Source: Cephalotrichum gorgonifer
Lineage: Eukaryota; Ascomycota; Sordariomycetes; Microascales; Microascaceae
Reading direction: 5' to 3'
Assembly (NCBI GenBank): GCA_900312665.1
Contig: ONZQ02000002.1
Coordinates: 2,539,447-2,588,823, forward strand
Length of the DNA: 49,377 bases
The notes beneath the pieces are model-generated. The model saw only the letters and a list, made by a program, of their open reading frames with translations, was not told the origin of the DNA and did no database searches. Every line of letters starts with the position of its first letter. The stretch's first letter is position 1. Positions 22,410 to 32,110 of the stretch are shown here, piece by piece. Made by a program: the position numbers and the translations under genes.

Positions 22410-23560
22410 TCAAAGCTCCGACTCCGCCCCGTTGGCCTCGATGTTCATCGGGCTCCCGTTCTGCCCCTGCCCCTGCCCCTGCCCCTGCCCCTGCCTCCTC
22501 CTCGGGGCCCTGGGGGGCCTCCTCCTGACCACGGCCTTCCCGTTCGAGACCATGTCCTCGTCCTCCGACTCCGGATCCGGGTGCAGTTCAGCGTAGAGCC
22601 TCGCCTCGTCCAGCTCCGTCAGGTCGTCGGGCCTGGAGCGAAGCCACTGCATCCTCGGCCCCGTCCTCGACACCTCGGAGACGCGGAAGCCGTAGATCTT
22701 GGGGTGGTATATCCTGGGTTCGCCGAGCCCCGGGGCGATGTTGCGGGCGTACACGCCGTTGACGACCTCGGAGCCGTCCGGCACGCGCGAGTTGGCGGCG
22801 AACTCGGGGCCGCGCTTCGTGAGGTCGTACTCGGGGAAGGTGAGCAGGAAGAGGGAGCCGAAGGTGCGGCCGAAGAAGGCGCCGTCGACGGTCTGGAAGC
22901 GGCTGTTGGGAGGGACGTAGACGTCGAGGCACGAGGGGCAGAAGAGCTTGACGGTGTCCTCGCCGGGGATGTCGGAGAGGCCGACGGGGATGGTGCGGGC
23001 CGAGTCGCACAGGGTGCGCGGGCATAGGCCGAAGTGGCCGAGCTCGTACTTCTCCGACATCTGCTGGATGCCGGCGCGCGAGCATATGTAGCGCTGGTGG
23101 ATTAGGCCGTAGAGGAGCTCGGCGGATGACTCGATGACGGAGAGGTCGCTCGCCATGCGGGCGTGTCGCCGCTCGTGCCGCGCAATCATGCGGTCCTGGC
23201 CCTCGCCGGACTCACCCTCGTCGTCGTCTTCCTCCTCCTCCTCCTCCTCCTCATCGTCTTCTGGTTCCACGTCGAGGATCATCTGGGCGCGAGATTAGCC
23301 TGGTTATAACTCAAGGCACCAAAAAATCTGCCAGAGGTTTGGGCGCGGAGGGTAAGGCAAGGGGGGGGTAGAGGGAAAAGGGGGAGGGAGGCGGTAGTTA
23401 CCTCTAGAGCCTCCTTGTACATCGCAACCTGGGTCTGCAACCCGGTAAGGTTGAAGTCATCCTCGATGAAGTCTTCTGACACCTCGGCGAAAAACTCGTG
23501 GCCGACCGTGGTGCAGTACGACGAGATCCACGTATCACCGGGACCCGACGACGTCGACAT
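22410..23560 (-). CDS. Casein kinase II regulatory (beta) subunit
   Basis: CK2 beta dimerises through a zinc finger and docks two catalytic alpha subunits; in fungi it affects growth and, in Neurospora, the clock. Two exons, 23560-23402 and 23282-22410, with a 119-nt intron, give 343 aa. The N-terminus WISSYCTTVGHEFFAEV and the LYGLIHQRYICSRAGIQQM block are canonical. Zinc cysteines are at about 140, 145, 168 and 171 (LCPRTLC and CPSC). YHPKIYGF follows, the usual end of the core. Two extensions are notable: a long Glu/Asp run (EDDEEEEEEEEDDDEGES) just before RMIARHERRH, and a C-terminal tail with repeated QG dipeptides encoded by a six-base repeat. The acidic loop favours a yeast CKB1-like assignment over CKB2. 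The next gene starts 906 bases away in the opposite direction. Confidence 0.95.
22461..22495. repeat. Hexanucleotide repeat in the CK2 beta tail
   Basis: About five and a half copies of a six-base unit (CCCTGC on the plus strand) encode alternating Gln-Gly on the minus strand. It keeps frame whatever the copy number, so the tail length probably varies. Confidence 0.85.
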
Positions 23561-24466
23561 GATTGGTATTTCCGTCGGTTCAGTAAACGTCTCCGGTCCT
23601 CGCTCGGCGGGTAGGTAAAAAGGGGGGGACGCCGCCCGTTATGTCGAGTATATAAAGAGGAGAGAGAGAGAGAGCCTTTCACTAGGCCAAGGAGGGGTGT
23701 TTCGTTTTCAGGGTGCGGCGAGAAGAATATTTTGATGTGGGGGGGCAATGATACGCTGAGAGATGCAGCTCCTATGTCCTCCGGGAGGGTATTTACAGGT
23801 CGTATTTCGAGAACGGGTAGATCAAGGCGGCGTGACCATGGCCGGCGCTTGTCGGGTGGTGGGGGGTGGGGTGGATTTGTCGATGAAGATGCGCGGCGGG
23901 CGGGCGGCGGGGGTGGAATGGGAAGGCGGAAGAATGGCGGGGCACAGCCTCTCTGGAGCCTCTTGGATCACGAGGAGGGAGAGAGGGAGAGAGAGAGAGG
24001 GTCGACAGGCACCGAAGTTTCCGAGGTTCGGCGTGGGGGGTGACGAGTCGCTGGTGCGTATGCGATGGCGCGAATTGATTGTTTTTTTCCCTTTCGTCGT
24101 AGGCCCGGAGAGCGTGCCGTGGGCCGTGGTTCAGGGTGGAAGGGATGAGGTTATCCGTATCTTGATTCTTCTTGCGTTGGTGGGAGTGGTGGGCGGTTGA
24201 GAGGGCCCAACGGAGCGGGCGGTGCGGGTGGCTGGCCAGGTGGGGGATCGCCCTTTGCGCCGCCAGTGTGGCTGTCCACGTTTAGACACTGTGCCGCGCC
24301 AAATCTGCTGGTCTGTGCACTCTATGCTTACTCAGCTCACATGCCTGCCCTGTCTCTTACAACTTCTCTCTCTGATCGATGCTCAAGAACATGGGCAATA
24401 CGGCGATATACAAGTGAGGTGAAGACGAAGGCGGACTAAAATGGTTCTTCCCCAAGTTATAAACAC
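23561..24466. other. Divergent intergenic region CK2 beta / JmjC gene
   Basis: This is the shared upstream region of two divergent genes. It contains a TATATAAA box (23649-23656) and a GA microsatellite (23659-23676) near the CK2 beta side. No further gene is supported. Confidence 0.55.
23649..23656 (-). promoter_or_regulatory. Possible TATA box of the CK2 beta gene
   Basis: TATATAAA (read on the minus strand TTTATATA) lies about 90 bases before the CK2 beta start codon, a plausible core-promoter distance. The transcription start is unknown and fungal promoters often lack TATA, so this is tentative. Confidence 0.3.
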
Positions 24467-25501
24467 ATGTATCCGGCAATGAGGATCCGTAGTCTCACCC
24501 CCGGCCTCCGGATACGCCCGTGCCAACAACCCACTAGGACACTATTCCGTCGCGGACTGTCCCATGTTCACACCGTCAACGAACCTTTTCACAGCATCGA
24601 CGTCGCCCACTTCAGACGGGCTACGGATGACCTTACGAAACCCCTCGCCTTATATAAGAATCCGGATGATACGTCCAAGCCTTACTTTCCAGCCCAAGAG
24701 AAATGGTTCGTCCATGAAGCTCCAGATGGGAGGGGAGGCCCCGTCACACCCTACCTTGCCGACTTCTCCCACCTCCCCTTCCCCTATGAGCTCATGGTAC
24801 CCCAACCCTCGGGTGGAGAAGACGCCGTATCTCTATTCATAACCTGGCTCTCCAAACGGACCTCGCTCGAGGAGAAATTGCTCTACGAGGTGCTCCTCCC
24901 TCTGGAGTCTCTCCTCGCACCCCCGGGCGCCCCTCCAGCCTTCCACCAACTCCACGCGCCGCTCTCCCTCCTCCTATCAGCCCTACGCTTCAACGAAGAG
25001 TCTCCTCACCCCCTACGGACCCTATACATAGCGCAGTCCCCCATATCGGACCTCCCCCCTTCCCTCTCGTCCGACCTACCAACCCCACACCTCGTCCAGA
25101 AGGCGGGGAAGGGAGACATCTACGCCTCGAGCATCTGGATGGGGCTGGAACCGACGTATACCCCCCTCCACCGCGACCCGAACCCGAACCTCTTCGTGCA
25201 GCTGCGCGGCGCCAAGACCGTCCGGCTGCTGGCGCCCTCCGCGGGCGACGCCCTCTACCGCGAGGTGAGGAACGCGGTGGGGCGCGGCGGGGGGAGTTCA
25301 CGGATCAGGGGCGCGGACATGATGGGGGGGCCGGAGAGGGATCTGTTGCACGAGAGGGTGTGGGGCGACGGGCGGGACTTATTAGAGGTTACGGTGCGGG
25401 CCGGGGATGCGTTGTTCGTGCCCTTGGGGTACTGGCATTCGGTTAGGAGCGAGGGAACGGGCGGCGGGTTGAATTCATCCGTGAATTGGTGGTTTCGCTG
25501 A
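24467..25501 (+). CDS. JmjC/cupin_8-domain protein (probable Fe(II)/2-oxoglutarate dioxygenase)
   Basis: A single exon encodes 344 aa. The C-terminal half fits the cupin_8/JmjC fold: SSIWMGLEPTYTPLHRDPNP with the HxD pair at His235 and Asp237, FVQLRGAKTVRLLAP, and VPLGYWHSVRS with the distal His at 324, then NSSVNWWFR, a common ending of this family. These three residues would bind iron. Related proteins hydroxylate protein or tRNA substrates; the substrate here is unknown. The first 35 residues are rich in Arg with no acidic residue (MRIRSLTPGLRIRPC), which looks like a mitochondrial targeting sequence. ATGs at codons 1 and 5 are both possible starts. The gene is divergent from the CK2 beta gene and convergent with HSE1. 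Confidence 0.88.
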   Translation: MYPAMRIRSLTPGLRIRPCQQPTRTLFRRGLSHVHTVNEPFHSIDVAHFRRATDDLTKPLALYKNPDDTSKPYFPAQEKWFVHEAPDGRGGPVTPYLADFSHLPFPYELMVPQPSGGEDAVSLFITWLSKRTSLEEKLLYEVLLPLESLLAPPGAPPAFHQLHAPLSLLLSALRFNEESPHPLRTLYIAQSPISDLPPSLSSDLPTPHLVQKAGKGDIYASSIWMGLEPTYTPLHRDPNPNLFVQLRGAKTVRLLAPSAGDALYREVRNAVGRGGGSSRIRGADMMGGPERDLLHERVWGDGRDLLEVTVRAGDALFVPLGYWHSVRSEGTGGGLNSSVNWWFR

Positions 25502-25949
25502 TCGTTTGGGAGACATGTCGCCTACTGTATTATAAATATTTGTAAATATACCTGTATAATCCTGGATACGCGTCCCGTCGTATCCGACGCGGAGTCACGA
25601 AAGAAACACCCTTGCGGAGCACTCTAGCAAGAAACTTGCTACAGGCTTGTTCAGCCTCGATGCCATCAAACATCACGAGACTAGCACGAAAGCATTGGTG
25701 CGGAGGAACACAATGTGATACTACGCAAACGACCCGCACCAGGGACGCAGGGATATATGTAGACACTAAAATTTACACCGGAACGCCTAGCAACCGAAAA
25801 GAACAGACGAAGGCTGCCGTTCAACTTCGAGAGCCTAAGAACGAGATTACATCCATGTTCCCACTCCACTCCTGCACACACAGTTACTCTCTACCCCCAT
25901 TCCCCACCTTCCACTCTCAGTCTAACTAACTCGCCATCACCAGCGGAGG
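25502..25949. other. Convergent 3' spacer
   Basis: The region lies between the stop codons of the JmjC and HSE1 genes and shows no other feature. Confidence 0.55.
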
Positions 25950-28269
25950 CTAATACGCCCCCTGGCGATAGTAGTCTGCCGGCCCCGGCGGCGCGCTAGG
26001 CTCCGAAGGAGGTACGTAGGGCTTATAATGCGGCTGCGCACCCACCTGACTGGGTAACCCCTGCCTGGCGTCGTACTGGCCGCCGGGCGGAGGTGAGATC
26101 GAGTCGGGCCTCGCGGTCGCCTGGGGCACCGGCGGGGGGGCACCGGCAGGCGCCGAGGGGGCCCCATCATAGCCCTGCGGCGGATATCCTTGGTACGGAG
26201 GCTGGGACGGCTGTCCCTGCGCAGGAGGTGCTGGCTGGGCGAGCGAGGCCGGGGGTGCCGCGTTGTAGGGGTCGTCGGCGGAGTAAGGGGAGGCGGGGTT
26301 GAGGGGGTTCTGGGGGTTTGGCGAAATGGGCGTGTCATAAACGGAGGTCGCTAGCTCTTGAGCTCCATATGTGCTGGCCGGCCGTTGGTTGGGCGGCGAG
26401 TAAGGGGCGTACTGGGTCGGGGGTTGTGCGGGGGACGACGTGTTGTTGTGGGAGGGGTGTTGTGCACCAGCCGGCTCAGCTCCCGGGGGTGCGGAGGGAG
26501 CCGCACCAGGTCGAAGTGAGTAGGGGAGTGGGGTGGGATTGGTCGCGGGAGGTTCGGATCCCGCAGCGTAGAACGGTGTCGGTGTTGCTTGGTTCGGCCG
26601 CTGGAAGTTGGGCGGGGGGCTTGACGGATGATAGTCTGGAGATGTTAGACTATCGGTCTGAGTAACGAGTGGGGTGGGAAAGGCTTACCACGGGGTCCAC
26701 CAGATTGACCACCGGGGGGACCAGGCGTATAATATCTCTGGTCCTGGTGCGGCGGCCCTTGTGAAGGGTAGCCGCCTGCTGCCGGGAATCCTGGTTGCGG
26801 AGCCCCGGCCGGCATGTAGTGGTGGTATCCCGGCTGGGGTGGGTGAGCCATAGAGGACTCTAAAAGAGCCTCATAATCCCGCCGGGCCTTGATGAACTTC
26901 TCATTCAGCTGCGTAAAGTCGTCTTTGATAATATTAGTAGGCAGTCCATTGTACTATTGTGTGGTTGCCGCATACCTTTCTTCTGCGAATATTTCTCGAT
27001 TAGTCTGATAAGCTTTGGTCGAATCGCCGTGGTTTGATGGTACAGTTTCTGCGCAAGCTCAGTCAGTCATACAGAAATGAATAAGTCCACGAGTATACGG
27101 GTACATACGGCAATCTCGTCATTATCCTCCTCTCGAGGTGCCGTATTGGAAGCGCTTAGCAACGTCAAGAGCTTCTCAACATTCTTAATCTCAGCGAAAA
27201 CCTCGGCCTCCATTTGCGCCTCACGCTGCATCTCGTCGGGCGTGGGGTCGGTGAGTTTCTCGACATAGTTGAGCGGGAAGATGCCGGTCTTCCCCCTCAG
27301 CGACCCGCGCCACCAGTCCTTGTACACGGACTCTAGGACAGCGATGACGTCGCCCTTCTTGAACTCCAGCTCGCCGGCTTCCGAGGGCACAAAGTCGAAG
27401 AGCGCACGGACCCGGGACACTGTCGCGGCTGTCGTCCCTGAGGAGACCGGTGTTGTGTGGGTTGCCGCAGCTGCGGTTGACGAACCCGCGGCACCCGACG
27501 CGGAAGAAGAGGCGGCGGCGGCGGGAGCGGCGGCGGGTTCCGCGGCCTTCTTCTTGCTCTCCTCGTCCTGGAGCGATAGCTTAAGCGCCATCTGCAGCTC
27601 CTCGTCCTCCTTCTGGCGATCCAAATCCGTGAGGCTGTTCTTCTGGGGCGCAGACGGCGGTTGAAGTGTCGGGTTGTTTTGCTTGAGTCGGAGGAAGGCG
27701 TCTTGCATTATCCCAAGGTCCGGGTCGTCCTTGAACATGTCGGTCCACTCCTTCATCCTCTCTAGGATCTTCGCCTTGACCTGGGTGTGCGTAGTCCGGT
27801 CGCTTGCGAGCTTCAGCATCGCTTCGGTGAAGGCGCGGCTGGCGAGTTCCCGGTGGAGTTCCTTGCCACAGTTCTGGCTGAGGGAGTTGGCGAGCTAAAG
27901 CAAGTGCAACAGTTAGTTAGCAGGCCGCAAGGCAGCCAGCGGGTTTCGTAAAGCAGATGTGAAGCTGGAGCTTACCTCGAGGGTGTACAACTGGACATTC
28001 GCGTTACGGTGGGCAAGGCGCTTAATCACGCTTTGCAGGACCTCCTTCGGGCCATCGCGATCCCCGCCCACTCGGTCGCACAAATCAATAATAGCTCCCC
28101 AGTCCTCGGAGGTAAGGTTCTCGTCGGTCGCCTTCGCTAGAAATCAGACGGGGTAGTTAGAAACAAGCCGTCCGGGTCGGAGGAGACAAAGGAAGCAGAT
28201 GGGGAAGGTGGAGCGTGCGAACATACCGACGGCTTCATCGTAAGGGCCGGCTGCTGCTGCTCGAAACAT
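25950..28269 (-). CDS. ESCRT-0 subunit Hse1 (VHS-UIM-SH3 protein, STAM orthologue)
   Basis: Hse1 with Vps27 captures ubiquitinated cargo at endosomes for the multivesicular-body pathway. Six exons by splice signals: 28269-28227, 28136-27976, 27894-27109, 27057-26976, 26922-26689 and 26635-25950, giving 663 aa. Order: VHS domain from residue 1 (MFRAAAAGPYDEAV, then SEDWGAIIDLCDRV and LAHRNANVQLYTLE), UIM (EDEELQMALKLSLQDEES), Ala/Ser/Thr linker, SH3 (RVRALFDFVPSEAGELEF to GIFPLNYVEKL), a coiled GAT-like region (LYHQTTAIRPKLIRLIEKYSQKK, then FTQLNEKFIKARRDYEALLE), and a long Pro/Gln/Tyr/Gly-rich tail that may carry ubiquitin-ligase or Vps23 contacts. The domain order and length match filamentous-fungal Hse1. 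Every intron joins conserved sequence in frame. Confidence 0.94.
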
Positions 28270-29154
28270 GGTGGGCAGCGACAACTGTCAGGGTGATTAT
28301 TTCCTGTAACTAATTGATCATCGAACGAAATTCCGGCGCTCGAATAAGCGAATAGAGACCAACTAGCGAGCGAGCAAGAAAAGGGAGACGGGTATTAGCT
28401 CGAGCTTTTGTTCGTGATTTATGGCGGCGTGGCGATGCGGAGAGGTTGAAATGGTGGAGCCTAGTTTGCTCCTCGCAAGAGAGGGAGCCTTGCTTGATGA
28501 CGGAGCTTGTGCGGGTGATGTGGAGTGCAAGTACGTATTCGTTCGTGCCAGGAATAGTATTACTCGTACATACGTAACCGGAGTACTGGTTCGTCAGTGG
28601 ATGACGAGGACAGTACCCCAGGTGGTACCTACCTGGGAAGGAAGCCACAACCTTGCACCGCCGCCCGCCGCCACTGCGCCCAGCCCCACCAGCGGATTTA
28701 ATGTACATGGTATTGGCCAGGTAGACCCACGTTTTTCAAGAGGGCAACCTACAACATTGGAATGGCTGAAAAAGGTTCGCGTAGTTTCGAGTCAGAAATC
28801 CAGCTGGATTCGAAGAGCGAACGTAAAGCAGGCCAACCTCAGTCACTATTTCTATTTTCCGACTACAAATTCCCTGCCAGAGGTCTTGAATTTTCTAACA
28901 TTTCGGTCCTGTCGTCCTTGATATCACACTCACTTTTGTGTTCACTCGTCTCGGGACTAGAGAAACAATGTGGAAAACGGGTGTTGGTATTCAGGGTATC
29001 TCTCCCCCCTTGGCATCGTCGTGCCACTTTTGCCTTGACTCGTCTGTATTCTAGTTCCCCCCGGTTGCTTGTAGCGGATATCAGGGTCACAGTCTCGCTT
29101 TACTCACCCGTCAGCGCCAGTAAGGTCTGCCGCGGGTTTACCTGCTTCTCGCGA
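28270..29154. other. Intergenic region HSE1 to RanGTP-binding gene
   Basis: The stretch serves as HSE1 upstream region and the 3' region of the next minus-strand gene. No gene supported. One TACTCGTA copy lies at 28561. Confidence 0.5.
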
Positions 29155-31194
29155 CTACCGGGAGGAGGGCGTGTCCGTGTAGGGATCAAATCCAACCCTC
29201 CTCCTCGCCTCGTTTCGTGCGTTCCACTTGTCTTCCCCCGTGAGCCCCGTAGTCGAGGTCTCCTCCAGGAAGAACGTCAAGATGTGGTCTGGTATCGCCA
29301 GATGAGACGTCTGCTGGAACTCCTGAAGACTAGTCAAGCGAATCAGCATCTCCATCAACGAAAGTGAAGTTGTAATGGCCCCAAACGGTGACCTCGACAC
29401 AAGGGCTTCTTGGCTCGTCATCGGATTATTAACCCCGAGGTCCTGAGAAAACGGTCTCCACGAGGAGCCGGACGAGATCCCCGCCGATGTGCCGATGGAA
29501 AGGTGTCGGATCTGGTCCACGACTTTCGAGTCGAGAGATTGTCTTTCCCTTCGCACCCGCGGTCGCTGCTCTGTGTCATCGCTGTCCTCGGGGTCACTAG
29601 CCCCAAGATTATCTTCCTCGAACACCTCGAGCGCTATCCATTCGGGATCCAGATGACTCGGAATCTTCCAGCCGTCAGCTTCGGACTGCCCCATTTCTTC
29701 ATAGCTGGGATCACTCGGTACACTACTCTCTTCAAGCAGTTGGCGGTCTATATCTGACTGGTTGCTGGATGATTCTGGTTCACTACCGTCCTCTACCATG
29801 GCGCGCTCTGTGGTTGCTGTCATGGAATCGTATACGGCTAACCGATTCGCCATCCGTTCCGGCGGACGCGCGGCTACATCGCGCTTGAGGAGCAGCACCG
29901 GATTACTGCCTCCCTCGATAGAGTCGCCGATATTTAGAATCCTTCCAGTATCGGTGTAGAATATCTTAGACAAGTGGTGAATGGGTATGGACTCCCGCCT
30001 CCCCGCCTGTAAGATAGATTCGTACGGCCGGGTGTAAGTGTCATCGTGAACCCTATTATCATCTAGGTCCTCGATGATTTCTAGATGGTAGGCATACTCG
30101 TCCGTGGAGAAGAGGCCCGTCCCCTCAGCAACCGAAGGTGCTATTCCCCGCCTATTTGCGGGTCGATATCCTGTGATAGGGTCAAAGACGTACTCGATTG
30201 GCGTCCTGCAGAGCCGGACACGGGCTTTGTGCATGACCTCCTGCCACAGAGGTTTCCTTTCACCGTCCCCAAAGCCATAGGGCTGTTCTTCTCCGCTGCT
30301 GGAAGAGCAAGGCGGCGTCCTAGGTGTAGTTGGGAAGTCACCTGGTGGCACTTCGGTTGTATGATTACGTGGATGGGTTGGGTTGCCCGCTGAAGTGTGT
30401 CCAAGGAAGAGCATGTATAGTGACAACGTGAAGGAGGGGCCGATCTGGACGGGGCTCGTGGCGAGGGCATATTGCGTGTCGCCGATGATCAAGAATGTGC
30501 TTGCTTGAAGGAGTCGGGAGGGAGACACGCTTGGTGGAAGGGAGGTATCAAGGCTTTCTCTTGACCCATTGAGGGCGAGCTGGAGCGCAGGGATATCGTG
30601 GTCTATCCGGCTGATAAGATTCCGCAGGTCGACAACAATGGACTTCAGTGCTTCCTTATGGCGAGTAGCTCTGTCCCGGTCTCCTGGATGGGCTCTAGAG
30701 ACCTCCCCATCTGACGCCACGCTCTCAAGGCGTTTGCCCAGGGCTGTGATATCTTGGTGAAGGGACTTGGCAGTGGGGACACCGCCTTCGAGAAACACAT
30801 CCCCACGGCCAGATCTGTGACGTAGCGTTAGATTGATTTTTCCATACTTTGATACAGTAGATCACAACACCGCAGATATCTCGTGACGGGTCTGGGGCAA
30901 CCATGCTTACTTGAACTCGATCAAGTCAATGGCAGGTGACACTAGCTAGAGTCGGTTAGTGTTGAGCTCTTTCTCATACAGCTGGCGCGGATTGCCATGG
31001 GGCATGGTGCTAACCCGGATCTTGATATCCAGAAGTTTCTGGAGAGACTCTAACTCGGCATACAACTTCTTATCATCAACATCCTTTAACAGACGTGAAA
31101 ACTGGGAGATGGCATATGTTGACGTCACGGCGATGCCCGATCTGATGGCGTAGTTCATGGCCTGAACGCCAAGCCTGGCGAGAAGTGTGTCCAT
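29155..31194 (-). CDS. Fungal RanGTP-binding protein
   Basis: It belongs to a fungus-specific family annotated as RanGTP-binding; its exact role in transport is poorly known. Three exons, 31194-31015, 30945-30911 and 30814-29155, give 624 aa. The start MDTLLARLGVQAMNYAIRSG, then the junction KIRLVSPAIDLIEFKSGRGDVFLEG and LLQASTFLIIGDTQYALA are the family's conserved blocks; the middle exon is only 35 nt. The later part is acidic and Ser-rich, with GFGDGERKPLWQEVMHKARV as another recognisable block, and ends RRRVGFDPYTDTPSSR. I chose ATG 31194 because the family starts here; the open frame runs further upstream without similarity. The gene lies divergent from SUP35 with 916 bases between start codons. 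Confidence 0.9.
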
Positions 31195-32110
31195 GGGAGC
31201 TGACTTGATCAACTTCCATTGTATTGACCTGAAAGTCGACGGAGTAATACAAGGTTGGAACCCAGCCCAAGCATGAGTGTTTGGGCAGTAGAACACAACA
31301 GAGTTTGGGCAAGGCAGCGAGCAGCATTGCCCTGTAGTTGGTGGGTGACTGAAACAGTTGCGGCCTGGAGGTGTTCCCTTAGGCAGCTCTTGCCACCTGG
31401 CTCACCGGTGACTCAGGGTATCAGAAAGGCAATATTCTACAGGAGCAGGTCAGATCCAGCTGCTGCTCCGTTTCGCCCAACCTAGCTGCGACTGGGTTGC
31501 ACGGTATCAAGGTTAGGTACGAGTACGAGTAGGCTGACGGATGGACTTTCATTAAGACTGGAACCTTGCTTAACGTTGTTCCTCATAGGTCCCGTTTCAG
31601 GCAGAGTACGGTGTGGGCACAGTATAGAGTGATGTATTCTATGTTAAATATATGTGTTGGGTACAGGAACCGAGCGGAAATGACACTGTCTTGGTACCTC
31701 CAGAGCCCCGCTCCATTTTTTTCCAGGGCAGAATGGCGGGGCAATTGTCGACACCAGGGAAATAATAACGCCCTCGCCCTCGATCCCGAAAGTTAGTATT
31801 TTCGCACCCGACAATCCTGGACTCTTGGGCCACGAACATCTACGCAGGTATCGCGTCCATTTACAGGAGCTCTCGAGCCGAATACCAGGAAACTCTTCTT
31901 CCTGCCTACGCCCTTGCGCTGCTCCGTCTTGATCTACTTGGTAAGCCACACCCCGCCTTCTTCTTCCCCTCCTCCTCCCCGCTACTGGCGCGACATCGTC
32001 GAAATCTTTACTCTAACCTCCTTATGCGCCCTCTAGTGCTCCGACATACAGATCCCAACTCTGGCTGAATCGCCCACTCCTTCCAGCTAGCCCATCCCTC
32101 TTCGAACGCC
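31195..32110. other. Divergent intergenic region RanGTP-binding / SUP35
   Basis: The stretch holds the two promoters. It contains a double TACGAGTACGAGTA at 31518-31531 and a probable leader intron of SUP35 (31941-32036). No coding gene is supported. Confidence 0.55.
31941..32036 (+). other. Probable 5' leader intron of SUP35
   Basis: GTAAGC at 31941, CTAAC at about 32012 and CTCTAG ending at 32036 make a complete 96-nt fungal intron 74 bases before the SUP35 start. No coding frame depends on it, so it rests on splice signals only. Confidence 0.55.

Noticed and set aside
28421..29367. Open frames on the plus strand opposite the HSE1-RanGTP gap
   Set aside because: They show no motif or family resemblance and overlap the 3' end of a better-supported gene on the other strand.
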